In this document: in pieces, positions 7,606-15,841 of the stretch
Layout: each line of letters starts with the position of its first letter
Position numbering within the stretch: the stretch's first letter is position 1
DNA from: JALZUE01 sp051251725
GTDB lineage: Bacteria > Pseudomonadota > Gammaproteobacteria > Enterobacterales > Alteromonadaceae
Direction of reading: 5' to 3'
DNA: 21,806 bases
NCBI GenBank assembly: GCA_051251725.1
Contig: JBPOFN010000054.1
Span: 1 to 21,806, forward strand
Notes under the pieces: model-generated
What the model was told of the DNA's origin: nothing
What the model saw: the letters and a program-made list of their open reading frames with translations, nothing else
Databases searched by the model: none
Made by a program: the position numbers and the translations under genes

Positions 7606-9867
7606 ATGCTAACCACGCTGCGTAGAATAGTTTTAGAATTTAGCCAAGAACCTGAGTTGGAAAATGCGTTAACTCGTATGGTAACTCAAGTGAAAGAGGC
7701 GATGAAAACTGATTGTTGTTCTGTCTATTTAGCGGATTATAGCAAAGAGCACTTCTTATTGGTGGCCTCTGATGGTCTTGCTGCTGGCTCGTTAGGAACC
7801 ACAGCAATTGGCTTTTCTGAAGGTTTAGTTGGTTTAGTTGGCCAGCGAGAAGAGCCATTAAATATTGTTGATGCGCAAAAACATCCCCATTTTAAATACA
7901 GCCCTGAAGTAGAAGAAGAAGAGTTTAATGCCTTTTTAGGTACGCCGATTATTCATCAGCGTAAAGTCATAGGTATTATCAGTATTCAGCAGCGTGAAGC
8001 GCGCAGCTTTAATGAAAACGAAGAAGCTTTTCTTGTTACTTTATCGGCGCAGTTAGCAACCTCATTTGCTAATGTTGAAGCGCGCAGCGAATTATTAAAT
8101 TCTTCCGTTAATAAGTGGACTAAACCTATTCTTGGTGTTCCCGGTTCTTCGGGTGTTGCCATTGGCCGTATCGTGGTAAAACAGCCAACGGTGGATTTAA
8201 GAAAGCTCTCGTTAAAAAAAGTCTATTCCCAAAATACCCAAATAAAGCGCTTAGCACGTTCGATTGTTAAAACCCGAGCTGACTTTGAAAGCATGGGAAT
8301 TAAATTAGGTAAGCTTATTTCTGACAGTAGTTTAGACATTTTTGAAATGTATAAACAAATGTTAGAAAGCCCACAGCTAACAGATGAAATTGAAGAAAAA
8401 ATTCAAGCGGGTTGGAATGCAGAAAGTGCGTTAAAACTTGTTATTGATAATTACATTGTACAATTTGACGCATTAGAAGATCCTTATCTTAGGGAGCGTG
8501 CGAGTGATATTCAAGATCTCGGTAATCGCATTTTATTGCATTTACAAATCGAAAAAAGTGCGAACGAAAAGCTACCTGAAAATTTTATCTTATTAGCTGA
8601 AGATGTTACTGCCACTATGCTGGCTGAATATCAGCATCAAGGCTTAATTGCAGTTGTTTCGGTTTCTGGTTCTAATAACTCACATGCAGCAATTCTTGCA
8701 AGAGCTTTAGGTTTACCAGCGGTAATGGGGATTGAAGCAGTCGCGTTAGATGTGCTTGATCAAGAAGAAGCGATTGTTGATGGTTATAGCGGTGAAATAT
8801 TTATCGCCCCTAATGAAAATCTCACTCGTGAATATTTACATTTAATTGACGAAGAAAAAGCCTTAACTGCGAAAGTCTCTAAAGTTGCAAATTTACCCGC
8901 GGTAACCAAAGATGGCAAAAAAATTGAGCTGTTACTTAATGCCGGTTTAACGTCTGGCTTTGAACATGCCTTACAAACCGGTTCGTCTGGCATTGGTTTA
9001 TACCGGACAGAAATTCCGTTTATGAATCGCAGTTGTTTTCCTTCCGAGCAAGAGCAAACGGTGTGGTATCGTGATGTTTTAGCCTCTTTTCCTGATAAGC
9101 CAGTAACCATGAGAACTTTGGATGTTGGTGGTGATAAATCGCTACCTTATTTTCCAATCACGGAAGAAAATCCATTTTTAGGCTGGCGTGGTATTCGTAT
9201 TACCTTAGATCATCCCGAAATCTTCTTATTGCAAGTAAGGGCGATGATCCGCGCAAATCAAAATACCGGTAACCTTGAAATTATGTTGCCGATGATCGCC
9301 AGTATCAGTGAAGTAGAAGAAGCGTTACGGCTGATCAATCAAGCCTTTTATGAATTAAAGTCTGAGTTAAGTGAAGATTTAGTTAAACCTAAAATTGGTA
9401 TTATGATCGAAGTACCAAGTGCTATTTTCCTGATCAAAGAGCTGGCTGAACGCGTTGATTTTTTCTCGGTTGGTAGTAACGATCTAACTCAATACTTATT
9501 AGCTGTTGATCGAAATAATGCTCGTGTTGCCAGTTTGTTTGACTCTTACCATCCTGCGGTATTACGTGCTTTATATTTTATTGCTCAGCAATCTAAGCAA
9601 AATAATACGGTATTAAGTTTATGTGGTGAGCTTGCCAGTGAACCGGCTGGCGCGTTATTACTACTAGCAATGGGCTATGACAAACTCAGTATGAATCCGC
9701 ATAATTTAGCCCGAGTGAAATGGGTGATCCGTCATATTGAATTTGCCAAAGCGAAATTGGTGTTGGAACACGCATTAACGCTAATATCACCCGCGCAGGT
9801 GCGAAGTTATTTAAATGAACAACTCGAAGCGTTTGATTTAGGCAGTTTTGTTCGCGCTGGTATGTAA
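7606..9867 (+). CDS. ptsP: Phosphoenolpyruvate-protein phosphotransferase PtsP (enzyme I Ntr)
   Basis: First enzyme of the nitrogen PTS: it takes phosphate from PEP and passes it to NPr and then EIIA-Ntr, a regulatory rather than sugar-transport chain. It has 753 residues: an N-terminal GAF sensory domain (about 15-155, with FLGTPIIHQRKVIGI), an EI N-terminal domain, the phosphohistidine swivel with H360 in GSNNSHAAILARALG, and the PEP-binding barrel (about 430-730) with GIGLYRTEIPF, GWRGIRITLD, SVGSNDLTQY and catalytic C673 in LCGELASEP. AGGGGA (7597-7602) lies three bases before the ATG. The stop codon sits in the loop of a perfect 8-bp hairpin. npr and ptsN are not in the window. Confidence 0.98.
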   Translation: MLTTLRRIVLEFSQEPELENALTRMVTQVKEAMKTDCCSVYLADYSKEHFLLVASDGLAAGSLGTTAIGFSEGLVGLVGQREEPLNIVDAQKHPHFKYSPEVEEEEFNAFLGTPIIHQRKVIGIISIQQREARSFNENEEAFLVTLSAQLATSFANVEARSELLNSSVNKWTKPILGVPGSSGVAIGRIVVKQPTVDLRKLSLKKVYSQNTQIKRLARSIVKTRADFESMGIKLGKLISDSSLDIFEMYKQMLESPQLTDEIEEKIQAGWNAESALKLVIDNYIVQFDALEDPYLRERASDIQDLGNRILLHLQIEKSANEKLPENFILLAEDVTATMLAEYQHQGLIAVVSVSGSNNSHAAILARALGLPAVMGIEAVALDVLDQEEAIVDGYSGEIFIAPNENLTREYLHLIDEEKALTAKVSKVANLPAVTKDGKKIELLLNAGLTSGFEHALQTGSSGIGLYRTEIPFMNRSCFPSEQEQTVWYRDVLASFPDKPVTMRTLDVGGDKSLPYFPITEENPFLGWRGIRITLDHPEIFLLQVRAMIRANQNTGNLEIMLPMIASISEVEEALRLINQAFYELKSELSEDLVKPKIGIMIEVPSAIFLIKELAERVDFFSVGSNDLTQYLLAVDRNNARVASLFDSYHPAVLRALYFIAQQSKQNNTVLSLCGELASEPAGALLLLAMGYDKLSMNPHNLARVKWVIRHIEFAKAKLVLEHALTLISPAQVRSYLNEQLEAFDLGSFVRAGM

Positions 9868-9878
9868 ATAATACCAGC
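9856..9878 (+). other. Stem-loop enclosing the ptsP stop codon
   Basis: GCTGGTAT (9856-9863) and ATACCAGC (9871-9878) form a perfect 8-bp stem with a 7-base loop that contains the ptsP TAA (9865-9867). The AGG ribosome binding site of the next gene follows about eight bases later. No T-tract comes directly after the stem, so an RNA-processing or translation-coupling role is likelier than termination. Confidence 0.55.
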
Positions 9879-9894
9879 CCATTGTTAGGTTTTT

Positions 9895-10689
9895 ATGTTT
9901 ATCTCTTTTGCTCTCGCTTGTTTATTGTTAGGTGCCTTTGCCGGCTTTATGGCGGGTTTATTAGGTATCGGTGGCGGTTTAATTATTGTCCCTGTTTTAT
10001 TATATCTTCTGCCATTAATGGATATCAGCCAGGCTCTAATTATGCCGATGGCCATTGCCACATCATTGGCAACCATTATCGTCACCTCAACTTCCGCAGC
10101 CTTAGTCCATCATAAAAATAAGAATATTCCTTGGCGTTTAGCTAAACCTATGGCGTTAGTAGTCGGTTTAGGCGCATCAGTCGGCGCCTTTATTGCTGAT
10201 GCATTATCAATTGAAGCACTAACTAATTTTTTTGCGGGCGGCGTTATTGTGCTGGCCAGCTATATGTTTTTTTCTATTGTTAATCAAACACAAAGACCGT
10301 TACCTAGCCAGCCGATTTTGTTACTGATTGGTTTAATTACTGGCGTAATAGCCAGTTTAATGGGCATTGCTGGTGGCGCAATCTTAGTACCTGTTTTAAG
10401 TTATTGCGGCATGGCACTGAGACAGGTGATAGGTTTATCTACCGTGTGTGGTGTGTCTGTTGCTGTGTTTGGCTCATTAGGTTTTATATGGACCGGTTTT
10501 AACAAGCTTGATTTACCCGACTATAGCCTAGGTTATGTCTACTTGCCGGCATTACTGTGTATCATTATCGCTTCGTCGCCGTTTGCTAAATTAGGTGTAA
10601 AAATGGCAACGCGATTACCGGTAAAAAGCTTGAAACGAATTTTTGCAATTTTTCTAATTATTGTTGCTATCAAGATGATGCTTAGTTAG
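9895..10689 (+). CDS. TauE/SafE (TSUP) family membrane permease
   Basis: This 264-residue polytopic inner-membrane protein has about eight hydrophobic helices and the duplicated family motif: GLLGIGGGLIIVPVLLY near residues 21-37 and GIAGGAILVPVLSY near 158-171. The TSUP family includes sulfite, sulfoacetate, taurine-related and other organosulfur anion exporters or importers; the substrate here cannot be read from sequence. It lies 27 bp after ptsP with TTAGGT before the ATG, so it is probably co-transcribed with ptsP. In enterobacteria lgt directly follows ptsP, so this gene is an insertion into that conserved block. Confidence 0.93.
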   Translation: MFISFALACLLLGAFAGFMAGLLGIGGGLIIVPVLLYLLPLMDISQALIMPMAIATSLATIIVTSTSAALVHHKNKNIPWRLAKPMALVVGLGASVGAFIADALSIEALTNFFAGGVIVLASYMFFSIVNQTQRPLPSQPILLLIGLITGVIASLMGIAGGAILVPVLSYCGMALRQVIGLSTVCGVSVAVFGSLGFIWTGFNKLDLPDYSLGYVYLPALLCIIIASSPFAKLGVKMATRLPVKSLKRIFAIFLIIVAIKMMLS

Positions 10690-10794
10690 GTATCATTTGT
10701 CGTAAATTTCATGTGTGCTAAGCAAAAATAAGACAATAATCATCGCTAGATATTATTCACTTAGCCGCAAACTAACCCCCTTTTGGAATCATTC

Positions 10795-11631
10795 ATGGTA
10801 GAGCAGTTTTTAACTTTCCCTCAAATAGACCCGATTATTTTTGAACTAGGCCCAATCGCACTGCGCTGGTATGGTTTAATGTATTTAATTGGTTTTATCG
10901 CCGCCTTATTTTTAGCGAATAAAGCCGCAGATAAAAGTAAAGGTCTTTGGACCAGAGAACAAGTCAGTGACTTATTATTTTACGCCTTTTTGGGGGTGGT
11001 TTTAGGTGGTCGCGTCGGTTATGTTTTGTTCTACCAATTTGAATTGTTTATCGCAGAGCCATTATATTTATTTAAAATTTGGGAAGGCGGCATGTCGTTC
11101 CATGGCGGTTTATTAGGAGTGATTGCGGCAATCTTCATTTTTGCCTATAAAACCAATAAACATTATTTAGCGGTTGGCGATTTTGTTGCGCCACTAGTAC
11201 CTATTGGCTTAGGTATGGGCCGTTTAGGTAACTTTATTAACTCCGAGCTTTGGGGCCGACAAACTGATGTGCCATGGGCGTTTATTTTCCCTAGCGACAG
11301 TCTGCAAGTACCAAGACACCCTTCACAGTTATATGAATTCTTTTTAGAAGGTTTAGTGTTATTTGCTATTCTCTTTTTCTTAACGCGTAAACCGAGAACC
11401 TTAGGCTTAGCGTCAGGCACTTTTTTAATTGGTTATGGCGCGTTTAGAATGTTTGTTGAAATGTATCGCGAGCCTGATGCCCATCTTGGCTTTATTTTCT
11501 CTTACATTTCAATGGGACAAATTTTAAGTTTGCCTATGGTTATTGCCGGTATTGGTTTAATTATTTTAGGTGCTAAAATTCAAGCCAAACAGCAAGCACA
11601 GTCAAAATCACCAAAGCAAAAAGGGGCTTAA
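10795..11631 (+). CDS. lgt: Prolipoprotein diacylglyceryl transferase
   Basis: Transfers diacylglycerol from phosphatidylglycerol to the lipobox cysteine of prolipoproteins, the first step of lipoprotein maturation in the inner membrane. I chose the ATG at 10795 (278 residues) because GGA at 10785-10787 is a suitable ribosome binding site; a TTG at 10783 would place that site inside the gene. About seven helices are visible. H103 (SFHGG), R143 and N146 in GLGMGRLGNFINSELWGR, and R225 in MYREPDAHLG mark the conserved core. The basic C-terminal tail is KSPKQKGA-like. A single base separates its stop from the thyA start, so the two are coupled. Confidence 0.98.
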   Translation: MVEQFLTFPQIDPIIFELGPIALRWYGLMYLIGFIAALFLANKAADKSKGLWTREQVSDLLFYAFLGVVLGGRVGYVLFYQFELFIAEPLYLFKIWEGGMSFHGGLLGVIAAIFIFAYKTNKHYLAVGDFVAPLVPIGLGMGRLGNFINSELWGRQTDVPWAFIFPSDSLQVPRHPSQLYEFFLEGLVLFAILFFLTRKPRTLGLASGTFLIGYGAFRMFVEMYREPDAHLGFIFSYISMGQILSLPMVIAGIGLIILGAKIQAKQQAQSKSPKQKGA

Positions 11632-11632
11632 A

Positions 11633-12484
11633 ATGAAACAATATTTAGATTTATGTCAGCGCATTGTTGATGAAGGTGTGTGGATTGAAAATAAGCGGAC
11701 CGGTAAACGTTGCTTAACTGTGATTAATGCCGAGTTAAATTACAATGTTGGCAATAATGAATTTCCAATGATCACCACGCGTAAAAGCTTTTTTAAATCA
11801 GCCATTGCTGAAATGTTAGGTTATATCCGCGGCTATGATAATGCTGCAGATTTCCGCGCTCTTGGCACCAAAACTTGGGATGCGAATGCCAATGACAACC
11901 AAGACTGGCTCAACAACGAACACCGTAAAGGTGACGACGATATGGGCCGAGTCTATGGCGTTCAAGGTCGCTCTTGGGCGAAACCTGATGGCGGTTTTGT
12001 TGATCAGTTTAAAAAGTTAGTTGATAACTTAAAAAACGGTATTGATGATCGCGGTGAAATTCTATCGTTTTATAACCCAGGCGAGTTTCATATGGGCTGT
12101 TTACGTCCATGTATGCATACTCACACTTTTTCTTTGTTGGGTGACACCTTACATTTAACTAGTTATCAGCGTTCATGTGACGTGCCGCTTGGTTTAAACT
12201 TCAATCAAGTACAAGTGTTTGCATTGTTAGCGATAGTTGCGCAAATTACCGGCCACAAAGCGGGTATGGCATACCATAAAATTGTTAATGCTCATATTTA
12301 CGAAGATCAATTAGCGTTAATGCAAAATGTTCAGCTAAAGCGTCAACCTTTCCCATCTCCTACATTACATATTAACCCTAAGATCAAAAGCTTAGAAGAT
12401 TTGGAAACCTGGGTCACTATGGATGATTTTTCAGTGGAAGATTATCAACATCATGAAGCGATAAAATACCCATTTTCAGTATAA
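11633..12484 (+). CDS. thyA: Thymidylate synthase
   Basis: Methylates dUMP to dTMP using 5,10-methylenetetrahydrofolate, the sole de novo source of thymidylate where ThyX is absent. I start at the ATG at 11633, preceded by AAGGGG (11621-11626) at the end of lgt, giving 283 residues; a longer frame upstream overlaps lgt and carries a non-homologous N-terminus. The catalytic cysteine is C160 (GCLRPCMH), followed by the substrate-binding YQRSCDVPLGLNFN (178-191) and HIYEDQ. The enzyme is about 19 residues longer than the 264-residue E. coli protein, mostly from an insertion around 85-110. The likely terminator lies 119 bp past the stop, inside the opposing gene. Confidence 0.98.
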   Translation: MKQYLDLCQRIVDEGVWIENKRTGKRCLTVINAELNYNVGNNEFPMITTRKSFFKSAIAEMLGYIRGYDNAADFRALGTKTWDANANDNQDWLNNEHRKGDDDMGRVYGVQGRSWAKPDGGFVDQFKKLVDNLKNGIDDRGEILSFYNPGEFHMGCLRPCMHTHTFSLLGDTLHLTSYQRSCDVPLGLNFNQVQVFALLAIVAQITGHKAGMAYHKIVNAHIYEDQLALMQNVQLKRQPFPSPTLHINPKIKSLEDLETWVTMDDFSVEDYQHHEAIKYPFSV

Positions 12485-12509
12485 TTGCTAGTGTCAATTT
12501 AGCCCTGAA

Positions 12510-13250
12510 CTAATGTTCTGGTGATGATTTAGTTTCTGTCGTTAACCATTGCTGGAACGCGGTATCGACTTGTTCGACAATTTTTTTATCACTGTTAATA
12601 TTAAGCGCCATACATAATGGCGCTTTTTTTGTTAATAGCGGTTGTATAAAGCTAACTAACGAAAGTGGCTTATTCATCTGCGCTAAACGAAACTTTATTA
12701 CGGCTTGTGATTGCACAATATAATCGACCGAGCCATTTAAGAGTTGTTGTATATTACTGTTTTCATTGGCGGTGAGAAAAAGGTTTTTCCCTTCAATAAA
12801 CCCTTGGCTTGATAGATAAGCATTAGGCGCATCTGCTCTTATTACCCCTATTCGATAATTTTTAGCTTCAGTTAAAGTGTCAAAAGTTGCCACTGAATTA
12901 TTCAACTTGATAAAATATAAATCGATATTTTTTGCAATGGGACAGTACCAATAAAAATATTTTGTACGTTCTGGGGTTTGAAAAATAGAATAAATGAGAT
13001 GGTTTTTTTTATTTTGCGCTAATTTATAACTTCTTGCCCAAGGGTAGAGTGCGATATTGTAATCAAGCGAGGTGTTTTTTAGGATGTTATGAATAATATC
13101 AGTGTTCTTGCCAACAACTTTTTTATTGTCATCGTGGTAATTAAAAGGCGGCCAAGTTTCTGTCACCACTTGTAGGGTATTCGCCATACAGAGCGAGCCC
13201 GCTAAAAAATTGACAATAATGCAGATAATCAAGAGGTGATATTTGTTCAC
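12510..13250 (-). CDS. Periplasmic solute-binding protein (SBP_bac_3-like), orphan
   Basis: This 246-residue secreted protein resembles family 3 extracellular solute-binding proteins. Residues 4-20 form a signal-peptide core with likely cleavage after CMA (21-23); C21 lacks a lipobox, so it is probably soluble. The mature start TLQVVTETWPPFNYHDD, then PWARSYKLAQ near 66-75 and RIGVIRADA near 133-141, follow the usual layout of this group. It starts at GTG with AAGG six bases upstream. No permease or ATPase gene is adjacent. In Alteromonadales many such short orphan proteins occur and their ligands are mostly unknown. It may bind an amino acid or act as a sensor ligand carrier, but I cannot tell which. 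Confidence 0.85.
   Translation of the reverse strand: MNKYHLLIICIIVNFLAGSLCMANTLQVVTETWPPFNYHDDNKKVVGKNTDIIHNILKNTSLDYNIALYPWARSYKLAQNKKNHLIYSIFQTPERTKYFYWYCPIAKNIDLYFIKLNNSVATFDTLTEAKNYRIGVIRADAPNAYLSSQGFIEGKNLFLTANENSNIQQLLNGSVDYIVQSQAVIKFRLAQMNKPLSLVSFIQPLLTKKAPLCMALNINSDKKIVEQVDTAFQQWLTTETKSSPEH
12603..12630 (+). terminator. Intrinsic terminator, probably of lgt-thyA, inside the convergent gene
   Basis: AAGCGCCAT (12603-12611) and ATGGCGCTT (12617-12625) form a perfect 9-bp stem with a 5-base loop, and the T-run extends to 12630. The T-tract is on the plus strand, so it acts on transcripts coming from thyA. The same DNA encodes residues near the C-terminus of the minus-strand solute-binding protein (KKAPLCMAL). 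Confidence 0.75.
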
Positions 13251-13790
13251 AAAATACCTTAATTTTTTTGCTTCATTAAGTTTCGCTTTATTTGGTTAAT
13301 AGTTAATTATGGTTGTAATTTTGAACAATACAAATGAATGAAAAAATTATTACTGTGATTTACTTTAATAACAAAATGTAGCTGAAATGAATCGTTAAAT
13401 TTAATACTCGATTACTATTATTAAAACGCGCCCTAGGGAACGAATAGGCATCATGATAAAGGTACAAAACTTGTTTAATATAGAATGATTATATCTAAAC
13501 ATATTTTGCTTTTTCTCATATCCCCCATGTCGTTTTAAGTGGTCACGTCTTTAGATGGATTGCTATTAAATGTTAAGTTGGGAGATAAAATATTATCGTT
13601 AAGGTAAATATACGAAAATAATGGTATTAATCGATTTTATTTAGCTTAGTTATTTGACTTTTTTCGGATTTGTATCAAGGTTAATAAGAAGATAAAAATA
13701 AATTTACTATATATAATATTCATCATGCAAGATCATGATATTTATTTATTATGTGATACGTTTAAAGGAAATATATTTTAAGGGACGTTT
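13251..13790. other. 540-bp AT-rich intergenic region between two divergent genes
   Basis: No convincing gene: the longest ATG-started frames noticed are 11-15 codons without ribosome binding sites. It should hold the promoters of the solute-binding protein (-) and the HDOD gene (+). A TATAAT (13712-13717) lies before an 18-bp inverted repeat (13722-13739). The 8-bp palindrome ATCATGAT occurs at 13450-13457 and again at 13732-13739. CCCTAGGG (13431-13438) is another short palindrome. No riboswitch or structured RNA was recognised. Confidence 0.6.
13722..13739. promoter_or_regulatory. Inverted repeat ATCATG-n6-CATGAT, possible operator
   Basis: This is a perfect 6-6-6 inverted repeat, five bases downstream of a TATAAT (13712-13717) and about 50 bp before the HDOD gene start. 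The position would suit a repressor. The right half overlaps the palindrome ATCATGAT, also found at 13450. No regulator is known to me for this site. Confidence 0.35.
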
Positions 13791-14633
13791 ATGGCCACAG
13801 AAAATGCTCTATATACCATTCTCATTGAAAAAATTAAACAAGGTGCGCTTGTTCTGCCTACGTTACCAGAAGTAGCGTTAAAAGTTCGCGATGCCGCCGA
13901 TGACCCCGACGTTAACTTAAATAAAATGAGTGAAATAATTGCTCACGATCCTGCTTTATCAGTTGGTATGCTAAAAGTTGCTAATAGTGCGGTAATGGGG
14001 CGATCAGTAAAAGTCGAAACAGTAAACCAAGCGGTAACTCGTATTGGCTTAAGGCAAATAAAAAGTATCGCCACAGCTATGGCAATTGAACAAATATTTG
14101 TCTCAGAAAATGAAACCGTTTCTATGTATATGAAAAAGTCTTGGCTGAAAACTGTTGAAGTGTCTTCTGTCGCCATCGCTTTAATGACCATTTACACCAA
14201 AGCAAATAAACACACACCGCTAACGTTAGATACATTAACCTTGGCAGCACTAGTGCACAATATTGGAGTTTTGCCAATATTGACCGAGGCGGAAAATCAC
14301 CCTGAAGTTTTTGCTAACCCGACCTTTTTACAACAAGCGATTGTAAAGTTATCGAGCCCTATTGGCGCAGCAGTCACTCGAGCATGGGGGTTTTCTGAAG
14401 AGTTTACTCACTTAGTGGAAGGTTGGAGTGATCTGTCAAACTTACCGACAGAAGTTGCATATGTTGATTTTATTCGCTTAGGCGCTGTTTATCACGGCGT
14501 TTTTAAAAGTGAGTCGACTCAGTCGGTATTAATTAAAAGCTATGTTAATAAAGGTATTTTACCTGATGAAGATTATATGAATTCAGCCGAATTTATCGAA
14601 TTATTCAATAATGTTAAAGCGATGTTTAGTTAA
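13791..14633 (+). CDS. HDOD domain signalling protein
   Basis: This 280-residue cytoplasmic protein consists essentially of one HDOD domain (about 15-215), a degenerate relative of HD-GYP phosphodiesterases. The segment LPTLPEVALKVRDAADDP followed by IIAHDPALSVGMLKVANSA is diagnostic. Where HD enzymes have His-Asp, this protein has H-N in ALVHNIGVL, so metal-dependent phosphodiesterase activity is unlikely. HDOD proteins usually act as signalling adaptors linked to chemotaxis, stress or second-messenger control. There is no receiver, GGDEF or EAL domain attached. AAGGGA (13780-13785) is five bases before the ATG. An intrinsic terminator follows, so the gene is probably monocistronic. Confidence 0.93.
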   Translation: MATENALYTILIEKIKQGALVLPTLPEVALKVRDAADDPDVNLNKMSEIIAHDPALSVGMLKVANSAVMGRSVKVETVNQAVTRIGLRQIKSIATAMAIEQIFVSENETVSMYMKKSWLKTVEVSSVAIALMTIYTKANKHTPLTLDTLTLAALVHNIGVLPILTEAENHPEVFANPTFLQQAIVKLSSPIGAAVTRAWGFSEEFTHLVEGWSDLSNLPTEVAYVDFIRLGAVYHGVFKSESTQSVLIKSYVNKGILPDEDYMNSAEFIELFNNVKAMFS

Positions 14634-14663
14634 TCAGTTACTCACTTCTATTTCAATGAAACG

Positions 14664-14689
14664 AAAAAAGCGCCTGAAGGCGCTTTTTT
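14664..14689 (+). terminator. Bidirectional-capable intrinsic terminator after the HDOD gene
   Basis: GCGCC (14670-14674) and GGCGC (14679-14683) with a TGAA loop are flanked by six A and six T residues, giving an 11-bp stem and a T-tract on either strand. It lies 31 bp after the HDOD stop, and on the minus strand it may also end rdgC transcripts. Confidence 0.88.
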
Positions 14690-14722
14690 ATTATTTATAA
14701 AACAAGTTTTGTTTGGTCATTC

Positions 14723-14750
14723 AGGTTAATGAGTCGTGACTGATTAACCT
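14723..14750. repeat. 28-bp near-perfect palindrome between convergent genes
   Basis: AGGTTAAT (14723-14730) pairs with ATTAACCT (14743-14750), and AGTC (14732-14735) pairs with GACT (14738-14741) inside it. Only one opposed G-G pair breaks the symmetry. No T-tract follows on either strand. It lies in the rdgC 3' flank, between rdgC and the HDOD terminator. Confidence 0.7.
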
Positions 14751-14804
14751 TGTTACTAACTCGAGCTAAACTATATGCTGCTAGCAATAGATGTTTCTAA
14801 AACT

Positions 14805-15725
14805 TTATTCTTCTAAATATTGTGTTGCTTTGATTGAAAACTCAGCAAGTAATTCATTAGCTAAACGATTTATTTCGCCTGCCATTAAAGCAAAATCAGC
14901 ATCAATTTTTGCTACAACGTCATCTTTATCAATGTCATCGTTTTGCTCTTGCAAGACATCAAAAAACTTCAAACGTTTAATCGCTAAATCATCACATAAA
15001 ATAAATGACATTGCGTCATCCCATTCTAGTGCTAACTTCACTACATATTTATCAGCTTCTAAATGCGCTTTTATTTCATCACTCGCAAGATCTTGGTTTT
15101 TAACGCGAACAACAGCGCCGTCATCGCCGACTGCGTGAAATTCAGCTTCCATTCCTAATTGGAATGAGTCGCCAATTTTTTTATCGGTTAACCAGTCTGT
15201 CATTAACTCATCAGGTGCTATTTCAGGAGCAGGGCTTGTTACCGGCAAAGTACCTAATGACTTTCTTAACAGCGCTAAGAAGTCTTCAGCTTTAGCACGA
15301 CTACTCGTATTAATGACGATGATATTTTCTTCAGGGCTAATATAACCGTGGGTATCAGTAACGCGAGAAAAAGCTCTTGGTAACAATTCAAATAAAATAT
15401 CTTCTTTAAATTGTTCTTTTTCTTTTTTAGTTGCGCTGCGGTGGTGCTCAACTTCATGATGGCTAATTTTTTCTTCCAACATATCTTTAACAACAGGTGC
15501 AGGTACTATTTTTTCTTCTTTACGCGCACATAATAAAATATTCTTATTAGCGTAATGAACAGTAGAGCTGCCGTGTTTACCTAAAGCATTTATCCAACCA
15601 AAATGTGACATTTCCGTTGATGCACATGGTGTAAATAAATTTTCACCTAATTGTTTTTCTAAATCTTGTTCTTGCCATTGAAAAGGCTTGGTAAAGGCAA
15701 AAATATAGAGATTTTTAAACCACAT
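14805..15725 (-). CDS. rdgC: Recombination-associated protein RdgC
   Basis: This nucleoid-associated, ring-shaped dimer binds double-stranded DNA and modulates RecA-dependent recombination. The 306 residues match RdgC throughout: the start MWFKNLYIFAFTKPF, GWINALGKHG near 43-52, ILLCARKEEKIVPAPVV near 63-79, the GYISPEENIIVINTSSRAKAEDFL-type region split around 126-149, and the acidic C-terminal half with EWDDAMSFILCDDLAIKRLKF. AGGA lies about eight bases before the ATG. It converges on the HDOD gene and has no operon partner; the next minus-strand gene upstream is the histidine kinase, 116 bp away. Confidence 0.97.
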   Translation of the reverse strand: MWFKNLYIFAFTKPFQWQEQDLEKQLGENLFTPCASTEMSHFGWINALGKHGSSTVHYANKNILLCARKEEKIVPAPVVKDMLEEKISHHEVEHHRSATKKEKEQFKEDILFELLPRAFSRVTDTHGYISPEENIIVINTSSRAKAEDFLALLRKSLGTLPVTSPAPEIAPDELMTDWLTDKKIGDSFQLGMEAEFHAVGDDGAVVRVKNQDLASDEIKAHLEADKYVVKLALEWDDAMSFILCDDLAIKRLKFFDVLQEQNDDIDKDDVVAKIDADFALMAGEINRLANELLAEFSIKATQYLEE

Positions 15726-15841
15726 GAATAAATCCTAATAATTGATAAGTATGAAGGGGAAAGTTGCCACATCATAGCCAAAACCAAGCCACAAGTCATA
15801 TTTTTAATTGACTATTTTATTTTGGTTAAGCTTGGTTGGCG

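Noticed and set aside
8784..9110. Minus-strand open frame of 108 codons inside ptsP
   Set aside because: It is fully antisense to a conserved domain of ptsP, with no homology or ribosome binding site seen.
10783..10794. TTG start for lgt
   Set aside because: It would consume the GGA ribosome binding site of the ATG at 10795, and the conserved N-terminus begins at that ATG.
11570..11632. Longer N-terminus for thyA overlapping lgt
   Set aside because: The extra 21 residues are unlike thymidylate synthase, the ATG at 11633 has AAGGGG upstream, and the extension would overlap lgt by about 60 bases.
13333..13485. Short peptides of 11-15 codons in the 540-bp intergenic region
   Set aside because: They have no ribosome binding sites and no recognisable composition; AT-rich DNA yields such frames by chance.
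13251..13790. Cyclic-di-GMP riboswitch before the HDOD gene
   Set aside because: No conserved GEMM core or tetraloop receptor pattern could be found, and the HDOD gene is not itself evidence for one.
14791..15138. Plus-strand open frame of 115 codons inside rdgC
   Set aside because: It is a serine-rich, low-complexity translation antisense to rdgC, typical of a shadow frame.
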